A stretch of DNA of 64,000 bases from CAVZBW01 sp963773635. Lineage in GTDB: Bacteria; Actinomycetota; Acidimicrobiia; Acidimicrobiales; RAAP-2. The position numbers and the translations under genes are program-made. The notes beneath the pieces were generated by a model. The model was not told the origin of the DNA. It worked only from the letters and a program-made list of their open reading frames with translations, and made no database searches. Location of the stretch: positions 1,674,001-1,738,000 of the forward strand of contig CAVZBW010000005.1 of assembly GCA_963773635.1 (NCBI GenBank), given 5' to 3'. Positions 15,634 through 23,876 of the stretch are shown here, piece after piece (within the stretch, counting starts at the first letter, position 1; every line of letters begins with the position of its first letter).

Positions 15634-17015
15634 CGCTCGTCCCGGAACCGCTTGGCCTTGGCCTCCGTGCCCACCCCGGTCAACCCGTCAAGGGTGCCCG
15701 GCGCGACGATCTCTGCCGAGATCTTGACGCCGAGGTCGTCCGAGAGGCGACGTTCGAGCGCGGCGCGGATCTCCGGCCAGCGCGCGGGGGCCGCGTCGCT
15801 CACGACGGAGAGGAACAGCTCGTCTCGACCCCCCTCTCGCCGCGCCCGCACGAAGTAGTCCGTCGTGACCCCCTCCACGGTCGCCGCGATCCTCCCCAGC
15901 GCCTCGGGCCAGATGTTGACCCCCCGGAGCTTGACCATGTTGTCGCCGCGACCGGCGAAGGGTGCCATGCGCCGCAGCCAGCTCCCGCAGGCGCAGCGCT
16001 CTCTCGGGTAGAGGGCCGAGAGGTCCATGATGTTGTAGCGGAACTGCGGGCTGCCGGTCTTGTAGCACTCGGTGATCACGAGGGCCCCGACCTCGCCGTC
16101 CGGGAGCGGGTGCCCCGTCTCGGGATCTACGACCCGGACGTCGAAGGCGTCCTCGAAGATGTGCAGGCCCTGCTTGGCCTCGCACTCGACCGAGACGTAT
16201 TGCACCTCGTGGAAGCCGTAGCTCGAGAGGACGGGGACGCCGAAGAGCTCCTCGAGGAGCTCTTCGTTGCCGATGCAGGTGGCCAGCGAGCGGATGGCCA
16301 GGTCCTTGGCCGGGTCGAGGCCCATGGCCCGGGCCTCGTCGGCCAGGCGCAGCAGGTAGTCGCCGGTCGTGAGGATGGCCGCCGCCTGGTACTCCCGGGC
16401 GAGCATGACCTGCTTGCGGGTGCTCGTGACGTTGCCGGTGCTGGTGTGGATCACCACGCAGTTGAGCCAGCGGTGCAACGCCTCGTCGAAGCTGAAGGCG
16501 CCGTTGTGCAGCCCGTAGGACCAGCTGTTCAAGACCACGTCGCCGGGTCGGATGCCCTGGAGGTACATGCCGCGGGCCGTGAGTACGGCCCCCACCTCGC
16601 GGTCCCACTGCGTGTACAGGGTCGGGCGGGGCACCCCGGTGGTCCCGCCGGACATGTGGATGCGGATGGGCTCACGCAGCGCATCCCCCACCTGCACGCC
16701 CTGGTAGTCGCCGTAGGGGGGGTGCTCCTCGATGCTCTGGCGGATGTCGTCGACGGTGTAGAAGGGGACGTGGTCGAGGTCGTCGAGCGACGTAAGGTCG
16801 CGGGGATCGAAGCCCGCCGCCTCCCACCGCCGGGCGAAGAACGGCACCTGCTGGGCACGGAGGGCGCGCTCTTTGACTCGCGAGAGCTTGATCCGGTCGA
16901 TCTCGTCCGGCGGGGCGAACCACGCCCGGTGGAAGTACTCCGGTGGCGGCGGGAACTGTGCCGCGATCTCCTGGTAGTCGACCGCGTCCCATGGTCGCCG
17001 GATGCCCGTGGTCAC
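15630..17015 (-). CDS. PaaK-like phenylacetate-CoA ligase family enzyme
   Basis: A 461-residue adenylate-forming ligase of the PaaK group. The N-terminal RVKERALRAQQVPFFARRW, the P-loop-like HMSGGTTGVPRPTLYT, SSYGFHEVQ for the A5 region and the zinc-site-like ERCACGSWL segment, which PaaK enzymes have before the hinge, are all visible; the C-terminal NMVKLRGVNIWPEALG is the family A8/A9 block. GTG 17015 has GGGGAGG upstream and overlaps the DUF35 stop. It probably activates an aromatic or cyclic carboxylate to its CoA ester in this operon. Confidence 0.85.
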   Translation of the reverse strand: MTTGIRRPWDAVDYQEIAAQFPPPPEYFHRAWFAPPDEIDRIKLSRVKERALRAQQVPFFARRWEAAGFDPRDLTSLDDLDHVPFYTVDDIRQSIEEHPPYGDYQGVQVGDALREPIRIHMSGGTTGVPRPTLYTQWDREVGAVLTARGMYLQGIRPGDVVLNSWSYGLHNGAFSFDEALHRWLNCVVIHTSTGNVTSTRKQVMLAREYQAAAILTTGDYLLRLADEARAMGLDPAKDLAIRSLATCIGNEELLEELFGVPVLSSYGFHEVQYVSVECEAKQGLHIFEDAFDVRVVDPETGHPLPDGEVGALVITECYKTGSPQFRYNIMDLSALYPRERCACGSWLRRMAPFAGRGDNMVKLRGVNIWPEALGRIAATVEGVTTDYFVRARREGGRDELFLSVVSDAAPARWPEIRAALERRLSDDLGVKISAEIVAPGTLDGLTGVGTEAKAKRFRDER

Positions 17016-17482
17016 GTCGCTGCCTCCCCTGCGGCGCGGTCGTCCGGCCGCCTCGAATCCGCCCCGTATTGCGGCCGCCAGGTCAACAGGGTGAACCGTT
17101 GGCCCGCCTCGTCGACGGCGTCGACGTCGTCGAAGTCGGCCTCGACCTCGAGCCCGATCCGCAGCCGATCGAGCGGGCCCGTAAAGGACCCGGGGAGCAG
17201 GAGGTCGGCCTGGTCCTCCAGGCGCACGGTGACGACCGCGTAGGGCGACGCGAAGGCCTCGGAGAACGGGTGGTGGTTGACGATCCACGACGCCACGCTG
17301 CCCCGCCCGGAGGGCGGCTCCCACTCCCAGTCGAACGAGGCGCACCGGTTGCAGATGGCCCGTGCGGGCCATCGCCAGGCGCGACATGCCGAGCAGCGTT
17401 GGAGCACCAGTTGGTGGCGGGCCAGCGCGTCCCACCACGGCCGGGAGTCCCGGTCGACCGCCGGTGCCGGTCGGGCGCTCAC
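17012..17482 (-). CDS. DUF35 zinc-ribbon/OB-fold protein
   Basis: A 156-residue acyl-CoA-associated DUF35 protein: the rubredoxin-like zinc ribbon is C30-x2-C33 and C44-x2-C47, followed by an OB fold with SVASWIVNHHPFS and YAVVTVRLED. DUF35 proteins form complexes with thiolase-fold partners; in steroid side-chain degradation a DUF35 domain activates the Ltp2 aldolase. Here it overlaps both neighbours by 4 bases, directly after the thiolase-like gene, so a heteromeric complex is likely. GTG start 17482. Confidence 0.85.
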   Translation of the reverse strand: MSARPAPAVDRDSRPWWDALARHQLVLQRCSACRAWRWPARAICNRCASFDWEWEPPSGRGSVASWIVNHHPFSEAFASPYAVVTVRLEDQADLLLPGSFTGPLDRLRIGLEVEADFDDVDAVDEAGQRFTLLTWRPQYGADSRRPDDRAAGEAAT

Positions 17483-18642
17483 GAGAGCCTCCGCAGGGCC
17501 AGGGCCGAGGTGTTGCCGGCGACGTAGCCGCACTGGCCGGTCGACAGCGCCACCTCCGCACCCGTCACCTGGCGGGGTCCGCCCTCCCCGCGGAGCTGGC
17601 GGACGGCCTCGGCCAGGTGGTTGAGTCCGTGCACGTAGCCTGCGGACAGGTGCCCCCCGTGGGTGTTGGTCGGCAGCGGCCCGGAGAGCGACGTGCCCCC
17701 GCCGCGGACGAACGCCGCCGCCTCGCCCCGCCCGACCATCCCGTAGTCCTCGAGCTGGATCAGCACCAGGGGCGTAAAGGCGTCGTACAGCTCGGCCACG
17801 TCGAGATCCGCCGGGCCGAACCCGGCCTGCTCCCAGAGCCGGCGGCCGGCGGCGGCGGCGGCGCTCACTGGGAAGTCGCGGCCATTGGAGAGCAGCGTCT
17901 GCCCAGACCCCCAGACCGCTCCCGATATGCCGACGGGGACTTTGGCGAGGTCCCGGGCCCGCTCGGCGCGGGTCACGACCACGGCGACGGCGGCGTCGGT
18001 CTCGAGGCAGCAGTCGAAGAGCCGGAGGGGCTCGACCACCCAGCGAGACGAGAGGTACTGGTCCATGGTCAGCGGCTGCCGCATCATCGCGGCGGGATTG
18101 CGCACGGCGTGCTCGCGGGTGGTGATCGCCACGGCCCCGAGGTCCTCCTCCCCTGCGCCGCGGGCGTCCATCCACGACCGGGCCACCATGGCGAACTGCT
18201 GGGGAGGGGTGGCGTACCCGTAGGGCACCTGGTACTGGAACTCGACGGTGTCGGGCGCGGCGCGGCCCGTCCCCCCCATCCGCCATTCGGAGCGGGCGTT
18301 GATGGCCCGCCAGCAGACGACGGTCTCGGCCTGGCCCGTGATCACGGCCATGGCGGCCTGGCCCACGATCGAATGCGAGGCGCTCCCGCCGCCAAATTGG
18401 TCGACGAAGTAGCGGAGGTCCCGGATCCCCAGGGCCTCGGCGACCACCGCCGCCTGGACCGAGTCTCCGACCCGATGGCACGCCACGCCGTCGACGTCGC
18501 GCACCTCGAGCCCGGCGTCCGCCAGCGCCCCGGCGATGGCGCGCAAGGCCAGGGTGAGCGTGCTCACGCCGGAGTCCTTGCTGTAGTCGGTGTCCCCCAC
18601 TCCGCAGATGGCCGCCCGATCGCGAAAGGGATGGGGGCTCAT
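17479..18642 (-). CDS. Thiolase-fold protein of the lipid-transfer/aldolase type
   Basis: A 387-residue thiolase-superfamily protein that starts with RAAICGVGDTDYSK. Where true thiolases have the nucleophilic cysteine on the nucleophile elbow, this protein reads QFGGGSASHSIVGQA, so the cysteine is missing; the C-terminal blocks THGGHLSAGYVHGLNHL and STGQCGYVAGNTSAL remain. This pattern fits the non-thiolytic SCP2/Ltp2-like group, some of which are retro-aldolases that work with a DUF35 protein. The next gene is such a DUF35 partner. ATG 18642 overlaps the CoA-transferase stop (ATGA). Confidence 0.82.
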   Translation of the reverse strand: MSPHPFRDRAAICGVGDTDYSKDSGVSTLTLALRAIAGALADAGLEVRDVDGVACHRVGDSVQAAVVAEALGIRDLRYFVDQFGGGSASHSIVGQAAMAVITGQAETVVCWRAINARSEWRMGGTGRAAPDTVEFQYQVPYGYATPPQQFAMVARSWMDARGAGEEDLGAVAITTREHAVRNPAAMMRQPLTMDQYLSSRWVVEPLRLFDCCLETDAAVAVVVTRAERARDLAKVPVGISGAVWGSGQTLLSNGRDFPVSAAAAAGRRLWEQAGFGPADLDVAELYDAFTPLVLIQLEDYGMVGRGEAAAFVRGGGTSLSGPLPTNTHGGHLSAGYVHGLNHLAEAVRQLRGEGGPRQVTGAEVALSTGQCGYVAGNTSALALRRLS

Positions 18643-19904
18643 GCCGGGCTCCCCGACCTCGAGCCGTCGGCGTCGACGACCTGCCATTCGTCGATGACCG
18701 TCTGTGCGGCCACGGTCTCGGCGGGCGGCTTCGGCGGGGGACTCGACCACTCCGAGAAGTGGGCCACGGGGCCGGGAGCGAGGACGGTCCCGGCCACCGG
18801 GTCGCTCAGCCGGGCCACCGATCCGCGAGCCTGGACCTGGGGATGCCCGACAAGCTCCGACAGATCGTGGAGCGGGGCCACCGGGACACCCGCCCCGCCG
18901 AGCGCGGTTATCGCCTCGTCTCGGTCGCGCTGCTCGATCCATCGGGCCACCAGCTCGTCGATCTCGTCGGCCTGCGCGGCCCGCTGGGCACCGCTGGCGA
19001 AGCGTTCGATCTCGGCACCCGCACCGATCGCCTCGAGCGCGCGCCGCGCCTGCCCGTCCGTGGTCGCCGACACCACGAGGTACCGCCCGTCCCCGGCGCG
19101 GTAGACGTTGCGCGGCGCCCCTCCGGCCACTCGGCTCCCGGTCCGCTCGGGCGGAGGGGTGCCCGGCTCCCATCCCCCGAGGGCCGTGCCGAGCAACGCG
19201 ATCACCGGCTCGTACATCGAGACGTCGACGTGACGGCCCCCGGCGGGCGCCCGGCCGGTCGCCGCGCCAGCGCCGGCCCGGCCGGTCGCCGAGGACCGGC
19301 CCTCGGCCTCACGCAGAGCCCCGGCGTCGCGGCCCCAGCAACCGGCGATGGCGGCGAGGGCCCCGGCCATTCCGACCAGCGAGTCGCCGAGCGGCACCGA
19401 GGGCAGCACGGGGGGACCGTCGGGCACCCCGGTCAGGTTGGTCAGCCCGCCGAACGCCTCGGCCAGCGACCCGTTCCCCGCCTGGCCCCCCAGGGGCCCC
19501 GACCAGCCGTAGCAGCTCACGGTCACCACCACGAGACCCGGGTCCCGCTCGAGCAGCTGCTCGGGGCTGCAACCCCACGACTCGAGGACGCCTCGGGGTT
19601 GGTTGAGCACGACGACGTCCACGAGCTCGAGGAGCCGGTACAGCTCGGCCAGCCCCTCGGAGCTGGCGTAGTCGACCTCGACGCGTCGCTTCCGCCGGTT
19701 GACCATCAGGTAGGGCAGGGACACGCCGTGTCGCCGTGTGCCGAGATTCCGGAGCGGGTCGCCCTGCGGCGGCTCCACCTTGACCACGTCGGCGCCCAGG
19801 TCTGCGAGGACCGCGCCGACCTGGGGTGCCGCGAGCAGCGTGGACAGGTCCGCTACCCGCAAGCGGCGGAGGACCGGCCAGCCGCCCTCGCCCGTTTCCG
19901 TCAT
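18639..19904 (-). CDS. CaiB/BaiF-family (type III) CoA-transferase
   Basis: A 421-residue class III CoA-transferase. The N-terminal block VADLSTLLAAPQVGAVLADL, then GADVVKVEPPQGDPLRN and the catalytic aspartate D174 in PLGDSLVGMAG are all in the expected places; HVDVSMYEPVIALLG is also typical. It moves CoA between an acyl-CoA donor and a free acid without ATP. An insertion rich in Gly/Ala/Arg near residues 195-225 is longer than usual. ATG 19904 lies 16 bases after the NDP-forming synthetase gene and its stop overlaps the thiolase-like gene. Confidence 0.88.
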   Translation of the reverse strand: MTETGEGGWPVLRRLRVADLSTLLAAPQVGAVLADLGADVVKVEPPQGDPLRNLGTRRHGVSLPYLMVNRRKRRVEVDYASSEGLAELYRLLELVDVVVLNQPRGVLESWGCSPEQLLERDPGLVVVTVSCYGWSGPLGGQAGNGSLAEAFGGLTNLTGVPDGPPVLPSVPLGDSLVGMAGALAAIAGCWGRDAGALREAEGRSSATGRAGAGAATGRAPAGGRHVDVSMYEPVIALLGTALGGWEPGTPPPERTGSRVAGGAPRNVYRAGDGRYLVVSATTDGQARRALEAIGAGAEIERFASGAQRAAQADEIDELVARWIEQRDRDEAITALGGAGVPVAPLHDLSELVGHPQVQARGSVARLSDPVAGTVLAPGPVAHFSEWSSPPPKPPAETVAAQTVIDEWQVVDADGSRSGSPA

Positions 19905-19920
19905 GGCGCGAAACCGCCCA

Positions 19921-22113
19921 TCAGGCGGGATCGGGGCGTGCCGCGGAGAACCGCTCGATCGCGGCGACCGCGACGGCCGCCTCGTCGAAGTCGCGGAAGA
20001 GCGGGAGCCCGAGGTCAACGAGCGCGCTGCGCACGGTCTCGGCATCCTCCGCCGGGGCGCACTCGATGTTGCGGACCACGACGCCGGTGCGCGTCCGGGT
20101 CCACGGGCGGGAGGAGTACGACGCCATCTGCGCAACCAGCGGGCGCACGCCCTCGGTGCCGTAGCTGTAGTACGCCTGCACGTTGACGTGGACCAGGACG
20201 TCGGCGTAGGACTGGACATCGAGCAGCTCGTCGATGACGTCTCGCAACGTATCGACCGGCGTGACCGGGCCGAAGGGGATCTCCACGGGGTTGGCCACGC
20301 TCGTGCCGACCCCGTACCCCATGGCCCGCAGCCCCGCTGCCGCCTCGGCGGTGGTCGGCGTGAGCTCGACGCCGGAGCGGGCACAGGCGTCGGCCGCAAG
20401 GACGGACGCACCCCCGCCGACCCCGAGCACCACGGTGCCGCCGCCCGGCGTCACGGGGGTCGCACACCACCGCTGCCCGTAGGCGAGGACCGCGAGGAGG
20501 TCCTCGAACCTCGTCACGAGCGCCGATCCGGTCGCCTCGGCCACCGCGTCCCAGATGCGGCGGTCACCGGCGAGCGATCCCGTGTGCGAGGCGACGGCTG
20601 CCGCGCCCGAGGGGGTTTGGCCTCCGAGGAGGATGGCGACCGGGACCCTGCCGCGGGCCTGCCTCAGTCCCTCCACGATCCGCTCGGCGTCCGCCGAGCC
20701 CTCGAGGTAGATCCCGATCACCTCGGTGTCGGGATCTACGACGAGCCACTGCAGCAGCTCCCCGGGGCCCACGTCGATGGCGTTGCCCACGGTGGCCACC
20801 TTGGAGAAGCCGATGCCCCGGGCCGATCCGGCCTTGATGATGTCACCGGCCAGCCCGCCGCTCTGCGAGACGACCGCCACGGACCCCAAGGTCTCGGGGA
20901 CGTCGAGCTGGAAGGTCTGCCGGCCCCTGGGGCAGTACATCCCGATGCAGTTCGGTCCGAGCAGGCGCGTCCCGACCCGCCGCCCAGCGGCGAGCAGCTC
21001 GTCCTCGAGACGGCGGCCCTCGGGTCCGGCCTCACCGAACCCACCGCTGACGACGTGCACGAAGGGCACCCTCCCTGCCGTCGCCTCGACGACCTCCGGG
21101 CATCCGGCGGCGGGCACCGTCACGAGCAGGTAGTCGACGGGCCGGTCGATCTCCGCCACCGACCGGACCGCGGGCACTCCGTCGACCTCGGGCGCGCTCG
21201 GGTGGACCGCGTACAGGCCCTCGCGCCAGCCCATCGAGCGGTAGGCAGCGAGCGCCCGGTTGCCGAATCCCGGCTTGGTGGTCGACGCACCCGCCACGGC
21301 CACCCGTCGGGGTTGGAAGAGCGGCCCGAAGTCGGTCGAGGTGGAGCCGTCGCCCCCTCCGCCCGACTCCGCGTCGCTCGGACCGGAGGGTGGGCTGAGG
21401 AGCAGCCGGGCGTCGAGGGCCACGGCCCCCTCGGGCGACACGACGACGGGGTTGCACTCGAGCTCGGCGAGCCGGTCGCCGAGCTGCGCGGCCAGGCCCG
21501 ACGGCCCGGCGATCGCGAGGAGCATCCGGAGCAGCGCCTGTCGGTCGAGGGGGGGAGTGCCCCGTGGGCCGGCCAGCAGACGCGAGATGCGGGGACCCGA
21601 GAGGAGGGCCTCCGCGTCGGCGGTCTCGAGCGGGAACAGCCGGAAGGCGACTTCGTCGAGGATCTCGGTCATCGTGCCGCCGAGGCCGAGCGCCACCACC
21701 CTGCCAAAGGGCGGGCGGCGCACGACGCCGACCAGCAGCTCCAACCCGGGTCCCAGCTGCTCCTCGACGAGGAAGCCCGCGACCTCGATCCCGTGCCCAC
21801 GGACCCGGTCGCGCATCTCGGCGGCCGCCGAGGCGATCGTCTCGTGATCGACGCCCAGGCGTACGGCGCCGACGTCGCTCTTGTGCACGAGCGCCGGTCC
21901 GTAGGCCTTGAGGACGAGCGGGGCGCGCAGCTGGCGCGAGGCGCGCGACAGCTCACCGACGTCGGCGGAGGCGACTCCGGGCGGTACCTCGACACCGTGG
22001 GCGGCGAGCAACGCCTTGACCTCGGGCTCGTAGACGATCTCGGGAGCGACGGACCCGCCGGCCTCGCCGGGGGTCCCCCCGTGCGCGCCCTCCGGCGCGC
22101 TCACCATCGTCAT
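19921..22113 (-). CDS. NDP-forming acyl-CoA synthetase (acetate-CoA ligase family)
   Basis: A 730-residue protein with an N-terminal ATP-grasp domain (LKAYGPALVHKSDVGAVRLG, later GLGGTMTEIL and LAELECNPVVV) followed by a CoA-binding Rossmann domain (PRRVAVAGASTTKPGFGN) and a succinyl-CoA-synthetase-like domain with the phospho-accepting histidine H510 in ASHTGSLAGD. It should make an acyl-CoA from acid, CoA and ATP through a phosphohistidine. The ATP-grasp part comes first, the reverse of the order in PatZ-like and archaeal enzymes. Its ATG overlaps the upstream unknown gene's stop by 4 bases. Confidence 0.87.
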   Translation of the reverse strand: MTMVSAPEGAHGGTPGEAGGSVAPEIVYEPEVKALLAAHGVEVPPGVASADVGELSRASRQLRAPLVLKAYGPALVHKSDVGAVRLGVDHETIASAAAEMRDRVRGHGIEVAGFLVEEQLGPGLELLVGVVRRPPFGRVVALGLGGTMTEILDEVAFRLFPLETADAEALLSGPRISRLLAGPRGTPPLDRQALLRMLLAIAGPSGLAAQLGDRLAELECNPVVVSPEGAVALDARLLLSPPSGPSDAESGGGGDGSTSTDFGPLFQPRRVAVAGASTTKPGFGNRALAAYRSMGWREGLYAVHPSAPEVDGVPAVRSVAEIDRPVDYLLVTVPAAGCPEVVEATAGRVPFVHVVSGGFGEAGPEGRRLEDELLAAGRRVGTRLLGPNCIGMYCPRGRQTFQLDVPETLGSVAVVSQSGGLAGDIIKAGSARGIGFSKVATVGNAIDVGPGELLQWLVVDPDTEVIGIYLEGSADAERIVEGLRQARGRVPVAILLGGQTPSGAAAVASHTGSLAGDRRIWDAVAEATGSALVTRFEDLLAVLAYGQRWCATPVTPGGGTVVLGVGGGASVLAADACARSGVELTPTTAEAAAGLRAMGYGVGTSVANPVEIPFGPVTPVDTLRDVIDELLDVQSYADVLVHVNVQAYYSYGTEGVRPLVAQMASYSSRPWTRTRTGVVVRNIECAPAEDAETVRSALVDLGLPLFRDFDEAAVAVAAIERFSAARPDPA

Positions 22114-22628
22114 GCCCGCACGGAGCGCTGGGCCGTTCGCGCCCGCCGGGCCAGATCCTCGACCCGGTCGATCACCGGGGCCTGGACCGCGGGATCGAGC
22201 GCGGCGGCGACCGAGGCTCCGTGAGCCTCGCGGAGCATGGGATCGAGCCGAGAGCGCAGGCAGCCGATCGCGAAGTCGAGCATGTCGCCCTGGGCCACGC
22301 GATCGAAGGGCACGACGTTGTTATGGCCGCCCTCTGGCCAGACGTAGTGGTAATGGGGATCGTCGTCAAAGACGTCGAAGCGGAGGTACTCGTGCCCGTC
22401 CTCGGTACCGTTGACGTGGATCGAAACGCCGCAATCGGAGAACCCGCCCCCGGGGGAATTGGCCTCGATCTCCGCCATGGCCGCGGCGTCGCCCCCGTAG
22501 GTGGCGGCGAGCGACGCGGGATCGACGTTGCGGTACTCCACGCCGAGCGTGACGGCACCGGCCGCATGCCACGTGGTGTCCGCCGGCTCGGGCGGCTGCG
22601 GTTGGACCTCGTAGACGATGCCGATCAT
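22110..22628 (-). CDS. Unrecognised conserved-looking protein in the acyl-CoA operon
   Basis: A 172-residue soluble protein that I do not recognise. It has strands rich in acidic and aromatic residues: GVSIHVNGTEDGHEYLRFDV, then the histidine-rich DDDPHYHYVWPEGGHNNVV, followed by a helical C-terminus with LDFAIGCLRSRLDPMLREAH. The clustered His/Asp/Glu suggest a possible metal site or a hotdog/cystatin-like fold, but no claim can be made. ATG 22628 has an excellent GGAGGTGA site. Coupled by ATGA overlap to the NDP-forming synthetase, so it probably works in the same pathway. Confidence 0.65.
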   Translation of the reverse strand: MIGIVYEVQPQPPEPADTTWHAAGAVTLGVEYRNVDPASLAATYGGDAAAMAEIEANSPGGGFSDCGVSIHVNGTEDGHEYLRFDVFDDDPHYHYVWPEGGHNNVVPFDRVAQGDMLDFAIGCLRSRLDPMLREAHGASVAAALDPAVQAPVIDRVEDLARRARTAQRSVRA

Positions 22629-22705
22629 GTGGTCACCTCCGTGGGGGGGTCGTGCGGGCCCCGCCCGCACTGGACCCATGGGGGGCGGTCAGGGCACCGC
22701 CCCGG

Positions 22706-23830
22706 TCAGATGCCGTAGACGCGCTCGGCATTTCCCGAGAGCACCTTGCGCACATCGTCCTCGCGCATGCCCGCCGTCAGCTCGGCAATGTGCTCACGCG
22801 ACTGCGGCCAGAGGGTCACGCTGTGCGGGTAGTCGGACGAGAACATGCACATGTCGGCCAGGCGGGGCTGCCCGCGGCGCATCATGTCGAACCCGACGTG
22901 GTCGTCGAGCACCGTGACGAAGACGTTGTCCCCGAGGTACTGGCTCGGCGCCCGCCCCAGCTCGAGGCCGGCCCACGCACCCTCCGTCCGCAGGGTGTCG
23001 TCCATGGTCTGTGCCCAAAACGGTATCCAGCCGCAGTTGACCTCACCCGCGACCAGCTTCAGCCCGGGATTACGGTCGAAGACACCGTTCAAGACCAGAT
23101 AGGTGAGGGGGCGCACCGCGCTGAAGAAGCGGTTGACGATGCCGGCGACGCTCACGTTCTGCTCGACGAGCTCGTCCCAGTCCACGTCCGGAGGGGCCCC
23201 GCCAAAGGTCCGGTGGAACGTGAGCGGCATGCCCGACGCCGAGGCGGCCTGCCACAGCGGCTCGTAGTACGAGTCGTTGTACGGGCGGCGCGGCATCCCC
23301 GGGATGAAGCACCCCCGGGCCCCGAGAGCCTGCACCCGCTCCATCTCGGTCACCCCGGCCTCCGGCCCGTCGTCGACGGGGAGCATCGGCAGGGCCACGA
23401 GCCGCTCGGGCGCGGCGGCCTGGAACTCCTGGAGCACCCAGTCGTTGTACGACCGCATGCAGGCCAGTGCGAGGGCCCGGTCCGGCTCCAGGTAGACGAA
23501 GATGGCGTGCCCGGGGTAGACGATGCTCACGTCGACCCCGTCCTTCGACATGTCCTCGACGTGGGCCTTGCCGTCGTAGTTCCCCGGAAGGATCTGGTCG
23601 AAGGTGAGGCCCTCGAGCTGGTACTCGCCCTTGGCGCGCCCGGCCATCGCCTCGATGCCGAAGGTGCGCTTCGGCGCCTTGCCGTCGAAGCTCCACCCGT
23701 CGCCACCGTCCGCCCCCCGCATCATGCGAGGGATGCGATCCCGGTATTCGGCCGGCACCCTCTCGAACACGTGGGGCGGCTCGTTGATGTGGCAGTCGGC
23801 GGAGATCACCCGCACGTCTTGGCTCGGCAT
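22706..23830 (-). CDS. Amidohydrolase-2 family protein (ACMSD-like decarboxylase/hydrolase)
   Basis: A 374-residue TIM barrel. It starts with VISADCHINEPPHVFERVP, giving the C-H-x-N variant of the DxHxH metal site, and has GVDVSIVYPGHAIF, an RLVALPMLPVDD strand, the histidine in LTFHRTFGG, and the C-terminal MFSSDYPHSVTLWP with the conserved aspartate. These enzymes cleave or decarboxylate aromatic acids or hydrolyse amides and esters. ATG 23830 follows GGGAGCC. It is the second of two similar genes in tandem, 77 bases upstream of the unknown operon gene. Confidence 0.83.
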   Translation of the reverse strand: MPSQDVRVISADCHINEPPHVFERVPAEYRDRIPRMMRGADGGDGWSFDGKAPKRTFGIEAMAGRAKGEYQLEGLTFDQILPGNYDGKAHVEDMSKDGVDVSIVYPGHAIFVYLEPDRALALACMRSYNDWVLQEFQAAAPERLVALPMLPVDDGPEAGVTEMERVQALGARGCFIPGMPRRPYNDSYYEPLWQAASASGMPLTFHRTFGGAPPDVDWDELVEQNVSVAGIVNRFFSAVRPLTYLVLNGVFDRNPGLKLVAGEVNCGWIPFWAQTMDDTLRTEGAWAGLELGRAPSQYLGDNVFVTVLDDHVGFDMMRRGQPRLADMCMFSSDYPHSVTLWPQSREHIAELTAGMREDDVRKVLSGNAERVYGI

Positions 23831-23876
23831 GGTTCGGCTCCCGTCGAGTCGATCGAGGTCGTCGGTTACGAGGGGC

